This document shows positions 1 through 8,156 of a stretch of 46,129 bases of DNA, piece by piece. Within the stretch, counting starts at the first letter, position 1; each line of letters opens with the position of its first letter. The notes below the pieces were generated by a model. The model saw only the letters and a program-made list of their open reading frames with translations. It did no database searches and was not told the DNA's origin. The position numbers were made by a program, and so were the translations under genes. The DNA comes from Bradyrhizobium guangdongense (GTDB lineage Bacteria; Pseudomonadota; Alphaproteobacteria; Rhizobiales; Xanthobacteraceae), in contig NZ_PPPT01000041.1 in assembly GCF_006483445.1 (NCBI RefSeq), forward strand, positions 1 through 46,129, written 5' to 3'.

Positions 1-1729
1 GCTGAACGTAGGGTGTCTTCTTGTTGATCGCCAGTTCGACGATGGCGGGATCGGGTGCAAAGGTCGACGTCGCGGCATAAATCATCATCGCGGGAGCGCC
101 GTAGCCGATGCCTTTTTTCCCGGGCTCCGAGTTCATGTTCGGCAAGCGCTGGGTCTGCCCGGCAAATACCAGCATCATTGCGATCGAGTAATCCGTACCT
201 TCACCGCCGAATTCGAGCATCTTCGGATTTTTGTCCATGTACTCGATGCGCCGGCGATAGGGCGCAACGCGGATGCCTTCCCGGCTGGCGACCGCAAACT
301 TTGCAGCCGTGTATTCCAGCACCATTCGCGCACCCTGACGCACGTCGTTGTCTTCGGCGAAGTCGGCGAGATTGAGAATCGCAACGAGCGAGTAGCGCTG
401 ATAGGGCCGCGAGTTGTATTCAGCGAAGTCGTGGCGCATCACGCCGCCCATGAAATCCAGAAGCCACCGCTTGAGCTCCGCCTGCTCCGCAGCCAGCGCT
501 TCACTATTCTTCGGTACCTCTTTCAAGATGATCTGGTTCTTCAGGTACCGGGAGGTCTCGATCATCAACCGGTGATTTTCAGTCTCCGGAATCTTGGCGG
601 TTCCGGCAGCGACCGTCGCAACCGCGGGGGCGATCGCCAGCGCCGCGGCCAATGGCGGGATCGCAGCCCCTTCGCCGAGCAGCGCCAGCACGGCCGGCGC
701 TCCGGCGTTGAGGACGAGCAGCAGGGCCAGGCGCTTGGACAGCCAGAACGCCGCATCGCCGAGATCGTCGATAGCCGACTCCAGCCAGCTGTCATCATCC
801 AGAAGTTCAGAAGGCGGCTCGTCGCTGTGCTCGGAATTGCCGCAGTTCAGCACCCCATTGGCGGCATCACCGGGAGGACCGTGAAGGATGAGGAGCTTGT
901 CGCGGACGTGAATCCTGGCTTCCTCACTCAGGATCGGAAATCCCTTGTCACGTGCCCGTTCGTTCAGAAAGTACAGCCGCGTTGCATCGCGAACGTCGAC
1001 GTCAAGATCGCCTTTCACACTGAAGGTGAACTCGTTGTTCGGAACGATCGGAGGCGTGAGAAAGGAGCCGATTGCTTTCGAAAGACATGGCAAGCCGTCG
1101 GTGCCGACCTGGGCGTCCTTGTATTCGAGCTGACCCACCACCCGTTCCAGCTGCGCCTTCAGGCACAGCGCACTGATTTGATAGGTGATGCTCGCCCAGC
1201 CGCCGAAGGGCTTCAAATCCTTGATGCCTGCAATGGTCTGCGTGCAGTCCGGACCGGTTCTTGCCGAGCTCTCGTTGAATTTGGCCTGAAACTGATCGAG
1301 CTTGTCGGGCGGAAAGAGATCGACGGGATAACGGTTGGGGTCAGGTGGAAACTGCAAATTGGTCGTGTGGATACAAACCGCGCTTCGTAGCGCGGCCGGG
1401 TCCGCGGCCTTCAGCAGCAGCCACTGCATCTTGGCAATCAGGAAAGGGCTGAAATCCTCGCCGGGGATGTCGGCGCTTCCCTGGAACGTCAAGTCGTCCC
1501 CGCACGCCAGATACTCGATCGCGACCATGGCGCGGCCGTCTTGTTGAGCGAGTGCAGCCGCAAGGTCGAGCGGTGGAGGCGCGATAGGAATGAGAAATTC
1601 CGGAGGTGGCGGGGGATGGTCGCCGGTGTCGACGTCGCCTGCATAGGCATGGCCTGCCAAAGTCGAGATTGCCACGATCAGGCCGACCAGCAGGCAGACG
1701 CTGATCCTGCTCATTCGCAACCGACGCAT
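1..1729 (-). CDS. Secreted protein of unknown function (3' end beyond window)
   Basis: An uninterrupted minus-strand frame runs from an ATG at 1729 through base 1 with no stop, so about 576 codons of the N-terminal part are visible. The protein starts with two Arg-containing residues, a hydrophobic core (CLLVGLIVAIS) and an AHAYA-like cleavage site near residue 29, so it is very probably exported. A proline-rich stretch follows (residues about 35-50), then a Cys-containing globular region. An Ala/Leu-rich hydrophobic segment around residues 325-375 could be one or two membrane helices. A second in-frame ATG lies 15 nt downstream (1714). I do not recognise a family. The only long plus-strand frame here (431-1390) is Arg/Gln-rich and looks like antisense. 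Confidence 0.75.
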   Translation of the reverse strand, partial: MRRLRMSRISVCLLVGLIVAISTLAGHAYAGDVDTGDHPPPPPEFLIPIAPPPLDLAAALAQQDGRAMVAIEYLACGDDLTFQGSADIPGEDFSPFLIAKMQWLLLKAADPAALRSAVCIHTTNLQFPPDPNRYPVDLFPPDKLDQFQAKFNESSARTGPDCTQTIAGIKDLKPFGGWASITYQISALCLKAQLERVVGQLEYKDAQVGTDGLPCLSKAIGSFLTPPIVPNNEFTFSVKGDLDVDVRDATRLYFLNERARDKGFPILSEEARIHVRDKLLILHGPPGDAANGVLNCGNSEHSDEPPSELLDDDSWLESAIDDLGDAAFWLSKRLALLLVLNAGAPAVLALLGEGAAIPPLAAALAIAPAVATVAAGTAKIPETENHRLMIETSRYLKNQIILKEVPKNSEALAAEQAELKRWLLDFMGGVMRHDFAEYNSRPYQRYSLVAILNLADFAEDNDVRQGARMVLEYTAAKFAVASREGIRVAPYRRRIEYMDKNPKMLEFGGEGTDYSIAMMLVFAGQTQRLPNMNSEPGKKGIGYGAPAMMIYAATSTFAPDPAIVELAINKKTPYVQ

Positions 1730-1880
1730 ACCCGGCCCCCCCTCTGAGAGTCGCGGAGTTGGCATCAAGAAATCGGCATCAACTCATTCTGCAATCATGC
1801 CGGCAGGGTGAGTGCCGGCTGGAAGGTTAGCAAGACAGCGTTCTTAGCGATGTGAAATCGTTCACAAGTGGGGTCTGCCG

Positions 1881-2139
1881 ATGCCGAAGAAGGGAATCAC
1901 GGGCCACAACGAATGGATCCTCACCGAGGCCCTTGCGACGGCCATCGTCGCGCTGAAGCAGCCTGCCCCCAAGCACCAGCCGCAGGCCCATTTGGACGAC
2001 ATCCGCAGGCTGCTCGCCAGCGGCAAGGAGCCAGCTACCGTCAGCCCTGCACCTCGCGCAGACCAAATGCCGCCTGTTCCCCGACCAGGATCCGCTGGAT
2101 ATCTACCGGGAACATGGCATCAACGAATATGGCGCGTAG
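1881..2139 (+). pseudogene. Small conserved-looking protein, frameshifted
   Basis: From ATG 1881 the frame encodes a plausible small soluble protein (MPKKGITGHNEWILTEAL..., then HLDDIRRLLASGK up to about base 2025-2040). That frame then degenerates into proline/arginine-rich sequence and runs on through the tRNA gene. From 2041, the frame shifted by +1 reads SALHLAQTKCRLFPDQDPL..., then EHGINEYGA and a TAG at 2137-2139, which looks like a natural C-terminus. The simplest reading is a gene of about 85 codons with one extra base between about 2025 and 2040. It may be a real frameshift mutation or a sequencing error. Function unknown, no domain recognised. Confidence 0.55.
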
Positions 2140-2179
2140 GGCCCGCACCCCGCGTGTTCGATGTCAGGATTTTTGAGGC

Positions 2180-2264
2180 TGGTGCGCTCGGAGGGACTCG
2201 AACCCCCACGATTTTACTCACTGCCACCTCAAGGCAGCGCGTCTACCAGTTCCGCCACGAGCGC
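2180..2264 (-). tRNA. tRNA-Leu (anticodon GAG)
   Basis: Read on the minus strand, the acceptor arm GCGCTCG (2264-2258) pairs with CGAGCGC (2190-2184), followed by discriminator A and an encoded CCA (2182-2180). The anticodon stem CTGCC/GGCAG closes a 7-nt loop TTGAGGT with anticodon GAG, decoding CUC/CUU leucine. The T arm carries GGTTCGAGTCC, and a long class II variable arm lies between the anticodon and T stems, as expected for leucine. Length 85 nt including CCA. Bases 2265-2403 upstream contain no gene and presumably hold its promoter. Confidence 0.96.
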
Positions 2265-2403
2265 TTTGGGAAGCCGGCTATAAGGCTTGAGGCCTGCCGG
2301 ATCAACGGCGCCGATGTAACAAATCGATCAGAGGGGTACAAGCCCGCCGAAGGCCCGAATTCCACAAGCTTTATGGGATTGGTTCCAGGCCCTGCCCGGC
2401 TGC

Positions 2404-2715
2404 TTACCGCGTGCCCGGGGACCGCGGCAGCATCTGCTTGACCTCGACCGCGATGCGGTTGCGGTCGACCAGCACGACGCCGCTGGCAACGGGCAGATTA
2501 TTGGCCAAAACCTTGACCTCGTCGGCCTCGGTTGCGTCCAGTTCGATGATGGCGCCGCGGGAAAGACGTAATACCTGATGGATCGGCATGGTGGTGGTCC
2601 CGAGGACGACCATGAGATCCACGGTGACTTTATCGAGGGTAGGCACTACGGCACCGCCACTAACATGAGACTCTGCATTTGCGTCCGCAATCATCACCCC
2701 GTTATGGTTAGCCAA
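2404..2715 (-). CDS. fliN: Flagellar motor switch protein FliN-like
   Basis: A 103-residue protein with a C-terminal SpoA/FliN domain (residues about 24-98): [37 protein letters not shown] and a final [10 protein letters not shown] typical of the family. FliN forms the C-ring of the flagellar switch with FliM and FliG and binds the export apparatus through FliH. The length is usual for short alphaproteobacterial FliN. The longest frame starts with TTG at 2715; an ATG in frame at 2694 is an alternative. No other flagellar gene is in the window, so this is either an isolated fliN or a second copy. Its start region overlaps the divergent lipB start. Confidence 0.85.
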   Translation of the reverse strand: MANHNGVMIADANAESHVSGGAVVPTLDKVTVDLMVVLGTTTMPIHQVLRLSRGAIIELDATEADEVKVLANNLPVASGVVLVDRNRIAVEVKQMLPRSPGTR

Positions 2716-3440
2716 TGGTTAACAGCCGCCAAGACCTCGATTTAACGTCGTTTTCGGCCTCCGACGGTGCCCCTGTGGAGTGGCAGATTTCGGACGCCCC
2801 GGTGCCCTATCCCGAGGCCGTTTCTGTCATGGAAGCGCGCGCGGCGGCCATTGCGGCCAAAGAGGCCGCCGAGCTGGTCTGGCTGCTGGAGCACCCCCCG
2901 CTTTATACCTCCGGCACCTCGGGCAAGGCCTCCGACCTGCTCGACCCCAGGTTTCCGACCTTTGCGACGGGTCGCGGCGGCCAGCTCACCTATCACGGGC
3001 CCGGCCAGCGGGTGGCCTATGTGATGCTCGACCTCAAGCGCCGCCGGCCTGACGTCCGCGCCTATGTCGCTGGTCTGGAAGAGCTGATCATCCGGACGCT
3101 CGCCGCCTTCAACGTCCGCGGCGAACGGCGCGAGGACCGGGTCGGCGTCTGGGTCAGGCGGCCGGAAAAGGGCGCCGGCCACGAGGACAAGATCGCGGCG
3201 ATCGGCGTGCGGCTGAAGCGCTGGGTCTCGTTCCACGGCATCGCCATCAATGTCGAGCCGGAGCTCTCGCATTTTCAGGGCATCGTGCCCTGCGGCGTCG
3301 CCGATCCCCGCTATGGCGTCACCTCGTTGGCCGATCTCGGCCAGCTCGTCACCATGGCCGATGTCGACGTCGCGCTGCGGCAGGCGTTCGAGCAGACATT
3401 CGGCCCAACGCAGACGCGCGTGGCCGAAACGGCGGTCTGA
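2715..3440 (+). CDS. lipB: Octanoyltransferase LipB
   Basis: Transfers octanoyl groups from acyl carrier protein to lipoyl domains of E2 and H proteins, the first step of endogenous lipoate synthesis. The 241-residue protein has the family signature [21 protein letters not shown] split around residues 94-114, the catalytic Lys at about K159 ([19 protein letters not shown]) and the acyl-accepting Cys C193 in [17 protein letters not shown]. Length is normal. The ATG at 2715 lies inside the divergent fliN start region, so both genes must use promoters within each other's 5' ends. It ends 5 nt before the convergent LysR gene. Confidence 0.95.
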   Translation: MVNSRQDLDLTSFSASDGAPVEWQISDAPVPYPEAVSVMEARAAAIAAKEAAELVWLLEHPPLYTSGTSGKASDLLDPRFPTFATGRGGQLTYHGPGQRVAYVMLDLKRRRPDVRAYVAGLEELIIRTLAAFNVRGERREDRVGVWVRRPEKGAGHEDKIAAIGVRLKRWVSFHGIAINVEPELSHFQGIVPCGVADPRYGVTSLADLGQLVTMADVDVALRQAFEQTFGPTQTRVAETAV

Positions 3441-3445
3441 ACCCG

Positions 3446-4333
3446 TCAGCAATTCGCCTTCAGAAAATCGACGAAGGCGCGCACCCGTGGAATCGTTTGC
3501 CGCCCGGGCAGGATCAGCGCCGTGATCGGCTGCGGATCGGCGTCGTGGCAGTGCGACAGCAGGGGCACCAGCCTGCCGTCCTGCAAGGCCTCTTCGCCCA
3601 GGAAATCGCCGAGGCGAATAAGGCCCGCGCCCGCGAGCGCCAGGTCGAGCAGCAGTTCGGCGCTGTCCGACCGGATCGTGCCGTCGACCGCCATCATCAC
3701 CGGCTTGCCGTCCTCGAACATCGGCCATTGCGCGAGCCGCGATGTGCCGCTGAGCTGCAGGCAATTGTGCCGCAGCAGATCGGAGGGCCGTTCAGGCACG
3801 CCGTTGCGTTCGAGATATTGCGGACTGCCGACGATGATGCGCCGGACTTCACCGAGGCGCACCGCGATCAGGTCGCTGTCGGCGAGCGGGCCGACCCGGA
3901 TCGTCACGTCGACCTGCTCACTGATCGGGTCGATGCGATGATCGCTGACGGTGAGATCGATGCGGATGTCCGGATATTGCGCCATGAAGCGGGGCAGACG
4001 CTGCGCGAGCCGCCGTCGTGCGAATGCGGTGCCGCTGTTGACCCGGATCGGCCCGCGCGGACGTCCGTGGACGGAGGCGACGTCAGCCTCCGCGGCCTCC
4101 ACCGCCGCCAGAATGTTGCGCGCGTGAGCAAGAAAGGTCTCGCCTTCCTGGGTCAGGACGAGCCGCCGCGTCGTCCGGTGTAGAAGCGTCACCCCGAGGC
4201 GACGCTCCAGGCGGGTCACGATGCGGGACACGCCCGACGCGGTAAGGCCCGTCTCGGCGCCAACCGCGGCAAAACTTCCGAGATCGACGGTCCGCACAAA
4301 GGCGCTGAGATCGGGAATGGGGTGCGACGCCAT
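3446..4333 (-). CDS. LysR-family transcriptional regulator
   Basis: A 295-residue LTTR. The N-terminal winged HTH (residues about 8-66) includes GSFAAVGAETGLTASGVSRIVTRLERRLGVTLLHRTTR (given here as a motif span) and the typical LTQEGETF linker. The C-terminal LysR substrate-binding domain follows (residues about 95-290). It is divergent from the tautomerase gene at 4432, with 98 bp between the starts, the usual position of an LTTR controlling its neighbour. A partial dyad ATTG-N5-CAAT at 4354-4366 in that gap could be the LTTR box. The natural effector cannot be deduced. Confidence 0.93.
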   Translation of the reverse strand: MASHPIPDLSAFVRTVDLGSFAAVGAETGLTASGVSRIVTRLERRLGVTLLHRTTRRLVLTQEGETFLAHARNILAAVEAAEADVASVHGRPRGPIRVNSGTAFARRRLAQRLPRFMAQYPDIRIDLTVSDHRIDPISEQVDVTIRVGPLADSDLIAVRLGEVRRIIVGSPQYLERNGVPERPSDLLRHNCLQLSGTSRLAQWPMFEDGKPVMMAVDGTIRSDSAELLLDLALAGAGLIRLGDFLGEEALQDGRLVPLLSHCHDADPQPITALILPGRQTIPRVRAFVDFLKANC

Positions 4334-4431
4334 ATTCGTGATTTTTTGGAATGATTGCTTCTCAATATCGCAGTTTATCTACGATTACAGCACAAATAGG
4401 GTCGCACCAGTCAATCCAGGAGCCCCAACCC

Positions 4432-4845
4432 ATGCCCCTCGCCCGCATTTCCGTCCCTACGCAGCTTCCGATCGAACGCATTCACGCACTCGCCGACGCC
4501 GTCCATGAAGGCTTGGTCGAGACCTGCGGCGTCCCGCCCAAGGACCGCTTTCAGCTCATTTCCCGCTACGCACCCGAGATGATGCTGATCGACCCGACCT
4601 TTCCCGACGTCGCGCGCACGGCGGAGGCATCGATCGTCGAGATCCTGTTTCTCCAAGGACGAACGGTCGATCAGAAGAAGCGTCTGTTCCGGTCGATCGT
4701 GGCGCGCGCCGTCGAAGCCGGCTTTGCCGGAGACGACATCATGATCGCGCTTGCCGAAAACGCGCCGGTGGACTGGTCGCTCGGCCATGGCCTCGCCTTC
4801 GGCGACCATCACGAACCGCTGGCAACGACGTCCGTCATCGCGTGA
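4432..4845 (+). CDS. Tautomerase-superfamily protein
   Basis: A 137-residue protein starting MPLARIS; after Met removal Pro1 would be the catalytic base, as in 4-oxalocrotonate tautomerase, MSAD and related enzymes. The length suggests the two-beta-alpha-beta group (like MSAD/MIF-type tautomerases) rather than the 62-residue 4-OT. The start at 4432 is chosen because Pro follows Met and a CAGGAG Shine-Dalgarno sequence lies about 9 nt upstream; the longer frame from 4351 lacks both. It probably acts on a small keto-enol acid; the substrate is unknown. It is divergent from the LysR gene and convergent with a second tautomerase at 4927-5349. Confidence 0.85.
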   Translation: MPLARISVPTQLPIERIHALADAVHEGLVETCGVPPKDRFQLISRYAPEMMLIDPTFPDVARTAEASIVEILFLQGRTVDQKKRLFRSIVARAVEAGFAGDDIMIALAENAPVDWSLGHGLAFGDHHEPLATTSVIA

Positions 4846-4887
4846 CCCGCCTGCACTTCTGTTGGGCCGCGCGCTGAATCCCAGAGC

Positions 4888-4921
4888 CGAGACGCGGGCG
4901 ATCACAATTGCCCGCGTCTCG
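4888..4921. terminator. Hairpin between convergent tautomerase genes
   Basis: A perfect 12-bp inverted repeat, CGAGACGCGGGC (4888-4899) and GCCCGCGTCTCG (4910-4921), encloses a 10-nt loop. It lies between the stop codons at 4845 and 4927, so it could end transcription from both sides. No T tract follows on either strand, so it is not a classical intrinsic terminator. Confidence 0.7.
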
Positions 4922-4926
4922 CGCGG

Positions 4927-5349
4927 TCACGCCGCCTTGGCCGCGACCTCGAGCTTGCCCGCGATGTAGCGGCGCTCCTGACTGAGGCCGCCAAAGCCGT
5001 AGGCGTCGCCCTTGACCTCGTCGACATGCAGATAGGTCTCGTGATGCAGCGGGCCGAGCAAATCGCTCATCCGCGCAAACATCGCGGCGAGATAGGCGGC
5101 CTTCTCGTCCTTGGTGTTGGTGCCTTCGCTGACATGGGTGTCGATCCAGTAGCTCGCGAGCTTCTGCTCGGCGAGCGACCTGCCGCCGGCGAACCAGTCG
5201 GCGGCATCGACCGCCTTGACGATGACGGCAGTCACCTTCGGGTCCTTGTGCAGGATCTTTGCGGTGAGCTCGGTCACGGCGTTGGCAATGTCGGCCTTCA
5301 GCGAGGCGGACTGGCGGGAGGTTGCGTAGGTGACGGTGATCAGCGGCAT
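4927..5349 (-). CDS. Tautomerase-superfamily protein (second copy)
   Basis: A 140-residue protein beginning MPLITVTYATSRQSASLKADI, with Pro1 available as catalytic base and the TAKILHKDPKVTAVIV segment typical of the 4-OT/tautomerase fold. The start at 5349 is supported by AGGAG 7 nt upstream and by the MP start; the longer frame to 5418 is upstream noise. It is clearly diverged from the tautomerase at 4432-4845, so the two are not a recent duplication. It is divergent from the LysR gene at 5462. Substrate unknown. Confidence 0.85.
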   Translation of the reverse strand: MPLITVTYATSRQSASLKADIANAVTELTAKILHKDPKVTAVIVKAVDAADWFAGGRSLAEQKLASYWIDTHVSEGTNTKDEKAAYLAAMFARMSDLLGPLHHETYLHVDEVKGDAYGFGGLSQERRYIAGKLEVAAKAA

Positions 5350-5427
5350 GGTCGGTCTCCTGAGGCGGTTGCGCGGATATTCATTGCGCTGAGGGAAAAC
5401 TAGACCCTGGGCCGTCATTTTTGTATC

Positions 5428-5462
5428 TTATCTCTGTTGATAACAGTGATAACGATTGATAA
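5428..5462. promoter_or_regulatory. Candidate LysR box: TTATC/GATAA dyad plus phased TGATAA repeats
   Basis: In the 112-bp divergent gap, TTATC (5428-5432) and GATAA (5439-5443) form a dyad. TGATAA occurs three times at 5438, 5447 and 5457, spaced 9 and 10 bp, about one helical turn. The last copy touches the ATG of the LysR gene. AT-rich sequence like this stands out against the GC-rich flanks. This fits LysR-type binding and autorepression but is unproven. Confidence 0.45.
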
Positions 5463-6310
5463 TGACAACCGCACTCGACATCGCCACCGTCCAGGCCTTC
5501 CTGCTGGTCGCCGACCTGCAAAATTTTACCCGCACGGCCGAAGCGCTCGGCACCACGCAGGCCGCCGTCAGCCTCAAGCTGCAGCGGCTCGAGACGCTGC
5601 TCGGCAAGCGGCTGGTGGAGCGATCGCCGCGCGCGGTCAGGCTCACGGCCGAGGGCGCCGGCTTCCTGCCGCATGCCCGCGCGCTGATCGAGGCGCATGA
5701 CCGCGCCCTGTCCGGCACCGCCTCGACACCGCAGATCTTGTCGCTCGGCATCTCCGATCACGCGGCCGGTCCCGAGCTGGTGCGGCTGTTGGAGCGGCTG
5801 CATGCGATGTCGGCGCAGCTCGCACTCGCCGTCACCATCGGCTTCTCGCGCGACATGCAGGAGGCCTATGATGCAGGCCGGCTCGACGCCGTGATCGTGC
5901 GCCAGGAAGGCAGCCGGCGCGGCGGCGAAAAGCTCGTCGAGGACGAGTTCGGCTGGTTCGCCTCGCCGCGGTTGACGCTGCCGCGCGGCGAGGCGCTGCC
6001 GCTCGCGACGCTGGCGCCGCCCTGCGGCGTCCGCGCCATCGCCGTGCGCGCGCTCGACAAGGCCGGCCTTGCCTGGCGCGAGCGTTTTGTCGGCGGCGGC
6101 GTCACCGCGGTGGTCGCGGCTGCGCTTGCCGGCCTTGCGGTCGCACCGCTGGCGCGCCGGATCGCGCCGGCCGGGCTCGTCGATATCGGGCCGAGCCACA
6201 AGCTGCCGCGGATCGGCAGCTCGCGCGTGATGCTGCATTCGAAGGTCAGCGATCAGGCCAAGCTCGCCGCGCTGCGCACGGTGGCGGCGACCTTCCGCAG
6301 CGCGGCCTAA
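5462..6310 (+). CDS. LysR-family transcriptional regulator
   Basis: A 282-residue LTTR with an N-terminal winged HTH (TVQAFLLVADLQNFTRTAEA, then LGTTQAAVSLKLQRLE, residues about 6-60) and a C-terminal effector-binding domain. The ATG at 5462 is preferred; the frame can be read from a TTG at 5456. It is divergent from the tautomerase at 5349 and probably controls it. The effector domain is short and Ala/Arg-rich near its end but within the family range. It has no close resemblance to the LysR at 3446-4333 outside the HTH. Confidence 0.92.
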   Translation: MTTALDIATVQAFLLVADLQNFTRTAEALGTTQAAVSLKLQRLETLLGKRLVERSPRAVRLTAEGAGFLPHARALIEAHDRALSGTASTPQILSLGISDHAAGPELVRLLERLHAMSAQLALAVTIGFSRDMQEAYDAGRLDAVIVRQEGSRRGGEKLVEDEFGWFASPRLTLPRGEALPLATLAPPCGVRAIAVRALDKAGLAWRERFVGGGVTAVVAAALAGLAVAPLARRIAPAGLVDIGPSHKLPRIGSSRVMLHSKVSDQAKLAALRTVAATFRSAA

Positions 6311-6428
6311 GGCATCAGACGCTCCGTCTCCTTTCCTCGACGATCCGGTCGCATGCGTCACTCAGCGAGAACGGGTATGCAACCCTGCACACTTTCTCCG
6401 AATTTGCACAAAAATGTCCCAGCCGTTG

Positions 6429-6453
6429 GGAACCAAGCCCGGTCTCGTGCGTT
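6429..6453 (+). promoter_or_regulatory. EcfG-type general stress promoter
   Basis: GGAAC (6429-6433), a 16-nt spacer, then CGTT (6450-6453) match the alphaproteobacterial EcfG (sigma-EcfG/RpoE4) promoter consensus GGAAC-N16/17-CGTT. It sits 27 nt before the ATG of the hybrid kinase, so transcription would start at about 6460 with a short leader. The sequence match is direct; activity is inference. Confidence 0.75.
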
Positions 6454-6480
6454 TGTCAGGGTTCAGGCTGGGATCCGGAA

Positions 6481-7998
6481 ATGGTGCAAAAGTTCAAGCA
6501 ACAGAGGGACTTGTTCGAGAGCGAACGTAGTTTCCGTCTGTTGGTGGAGGGGGTTGCGGACTACGCCCTCTACATGCTCGACCCCACCGGCATCATTACG
6601 AGCTGGAACATCGGCGGCGAGCGTATCAAGGGCTACACGCCTGACGAGATCCTCGGCCAGCATTTTTCGCGCTTCTATACCGAAACCGACCGCGCCAATG
6701 GCAAGCCCATGCGCGCGCTCGGCATCGCCCGCGACCAGGGGCGTTATGAGGAGGAAGGTTGGCGCGTCCGCAAGGGCGGCACCTTCTTCTGGGCCAGCGT
6801 GATCATCGACCCCATCTACGAGGACGGCCACCTCGTCGGCTTCGCCAAGATCACCCGCGACATCACCGAGCGGCGCAATACGCAGATGCAGATCGAGACG
6901 ATGCAGAAGCAGCTCGCCGAATCCCAGAAATTCGACGCACTCGGCCAGCTCACCGGCGGCGTCGCGCACGACTTCAACAATCTGCTGATGATCATCAGCG
7001 GCAGCCTGCACATCCTGAAACGGGACACCGGCGAGGATGCGAAGCTGCAGCGCGCGATCTCGGCGATCGAAACCGCGACACGGCGCGGCGCGGCGCTGAC
7101 CAGCCAGCTCCTGACCTTCGCCCGGCGCCAGAGCGTCAACCCGCAGCCGATCAATTTCGCCGACCGGATCGAGGCGATCCGCGAGGTGCTCGAGACCGGT
7201 GTCGGCAGCGCGGTTCAGCTTGCCTACGACATCGACCGCAACGTCTGGCCGATCAATGCCGACGTCTCCGAGCTCGAGACCGGCCTGCTCAATCTCGTGA
7301 TCAATGCCCGCGACGCCATGCCCGACGGCGGCACGGTAACGATCAGCGCGCGCAACGCGGTGCTGTCGGACCCCCTCCATGCCGGCGAGTTCGTCGCGAT
7401 CAGCGTCGCCGACACCGGGCAAGGCATCCCCTCCGACGTGCTCGACAAGATCTTCGAGCCGTTCTTCACGACCAAGCCGATCGGCAAGGGCACGGGGCTC
7501 GGCCTTTCCCAGGTGCACGGTTTCGCGCATCAGGCCGGCGGCACCGTCAAGGTCGAGAGCGAACTCGGCAAGGGCACGGTCTTCACCATCCTGCTGCCGC
7601 GCGAAACGTCGGAGCCGAAGCAGGACAAGACCGTGGCACCGGCGGCCGGCAGCGGCACGGTGCTGCTGGTGGAGGACAATCCTGATGTCGCGACCGTGAG
7701 CACCGGACTGTTGGAGCAACTCGGCTACCAGGTCCGTCGCGTTGCCGACGCGGAGGCAGCGCTGCGCGAGATCGAGCACAACGGCGTCGATCTCGTGTTC
7801 TCCGACATCGTGATGCCCGGCAAGATGGACGGCCTCAGCCTCGCCCTGCGCCTGCGGGAAATCCGCCCCGACCTGCCGATCCTGCTCGCGACCGGCTACA
7901 GCGATGCCGCCGCCGACGTCCGCGGCGATTTCCCGATCCTGCGCAAGCCCTATGAGATCCACGAGCTGAGCGAGGCGATCGCGAAGCTGCCGCGGTGA
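6481..7998 (+). CDS. PAS hybrid histidine kinase with C-terminal receiver
   Basis: A 505-residue soluble kinase with no membrane segment. A PAS domain (residues about 15-135, including the PAC motif [13 protein letters not shown]) leads to a dimerisation helix with phospho-acceptor H163 in GGVAHDFNN, then a HATPase_c domain with N box [16 protein letters not shown] and GTGLGLS. A receiver domain (about 395-503) has acidic DN and phospho-acceptor D442 in VFSDIVMPG. No output domain is present, so phosphate probably passes to a separate protein. The architecture resembles bacterial LOV/PAS blue-light or redox sensor kinases, but I see no NCRFLQ cysteine motif, so flavin-LOV is not supported. 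Preceded by an EcfG promoter. A paralogue lies at 13001-15478. Confidence 0.94.
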   Translation: MVQKFKQQRDLFESERSFRLLVEGVADYALYMLDPTGIITSWNIGGERIKGYTPDEILGQHFSRFYTETDRANGKPMRALGIARDQGRYEEEGWRVRKGGTFFWASVIIDPIYEDGHLVGFAKITRDITERRNTQMQIETMQKQLAESQKFDALGQLTGGVAHDFNNLLMIISGSLHILKRDTGEDAKLQRAISAIETATRRGAALTSQLLTFARRQSVNPQPINFADRIEAIREVLETGVGSAVQLAYDIDRNVWPINADVSELETGLLNLVINARDAMPDGGTVTISARNAVLSDPLHAGEFVAISVADTGQGIPSDVLDKIFEPFFTTKPIGKGTGLGLSQVHGFAHQAGGTVKVESELGKGTVFTILLPRETSEPKQDKTVAPAAGSGTVLLVEDNPDVATVSTGLLEQLGYQVRRVADAEAALREIEHNGVDLVFSDIVMPGKMDGLSLALRLREIRPDLPILLATGYSDAAADVRGDFPILRKPYEIHELSEAIAKLPR

Positions 7999-8008
7999 TT
8001 TTCTTTCA

Positions 8009-8140
8009 CCTCTCCCCGCTTGCGGGGAGAGGTCGGATCGCGCTTGATATCCGGGCGAGGGGTGCAGGTCTCACGCCGATCTCACCCGCGGAGAAAGCCC
8101 CTCACCCCAACCCTCACCCCGTAAGAACGGGGCGAGGGAG
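8009..8140. repeat. Intergenic mosaic palindromic repeat
   Basis: Two hairpins lie between the kinase and the acylphosphatase genes. The first is CCTCTCCCCGC (8009-8019) with GCGGGGAGAGG (8022-8032), nearly perfect with a 2-nt loop. The second is CCCTCaCCCCGT (8111-8122) with ACGGGGcGAGGG (8127-8138). The G/C-box arrangement (ctccccg...cggggag) is the type of mosaic element dispersed in many rhizobial genomes. Lying between the convergent 3' ends, it may also limit read-through. Copy number cannot be judged from one window. Confidence 0.6.
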
Positions 8141-8156
8141 CGCATCTCCCACGCGG

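Noticed and set aside
431..1390. A 319-codon plus-strand frame
   Set aside because: Antisense to the open minus-strand secreted-protein frame; Arg/Gln-rich and without signal peptide or family motif.
1881..2441. A 186-codon frame continuing through the tRNA-Leu gene
   Set aside because: Only the first 50 or so codons look real; the rest overlaps the tRNA antisense and is explained by a frameshift.
6463..7962. Long minus-strand frames opposite both hybrid kinases (also 14075-15643)
   Set aside because: Mirror frames caused by G/C-rich third positions; the plus-strand proteins show complete kinase motifs.
6481..7998. LOV photoreceptor kinase
   Set aside because: The domain order is similar, but the PAS domain lacks the NCRFLQ-type flavin-binding cysteine motif.
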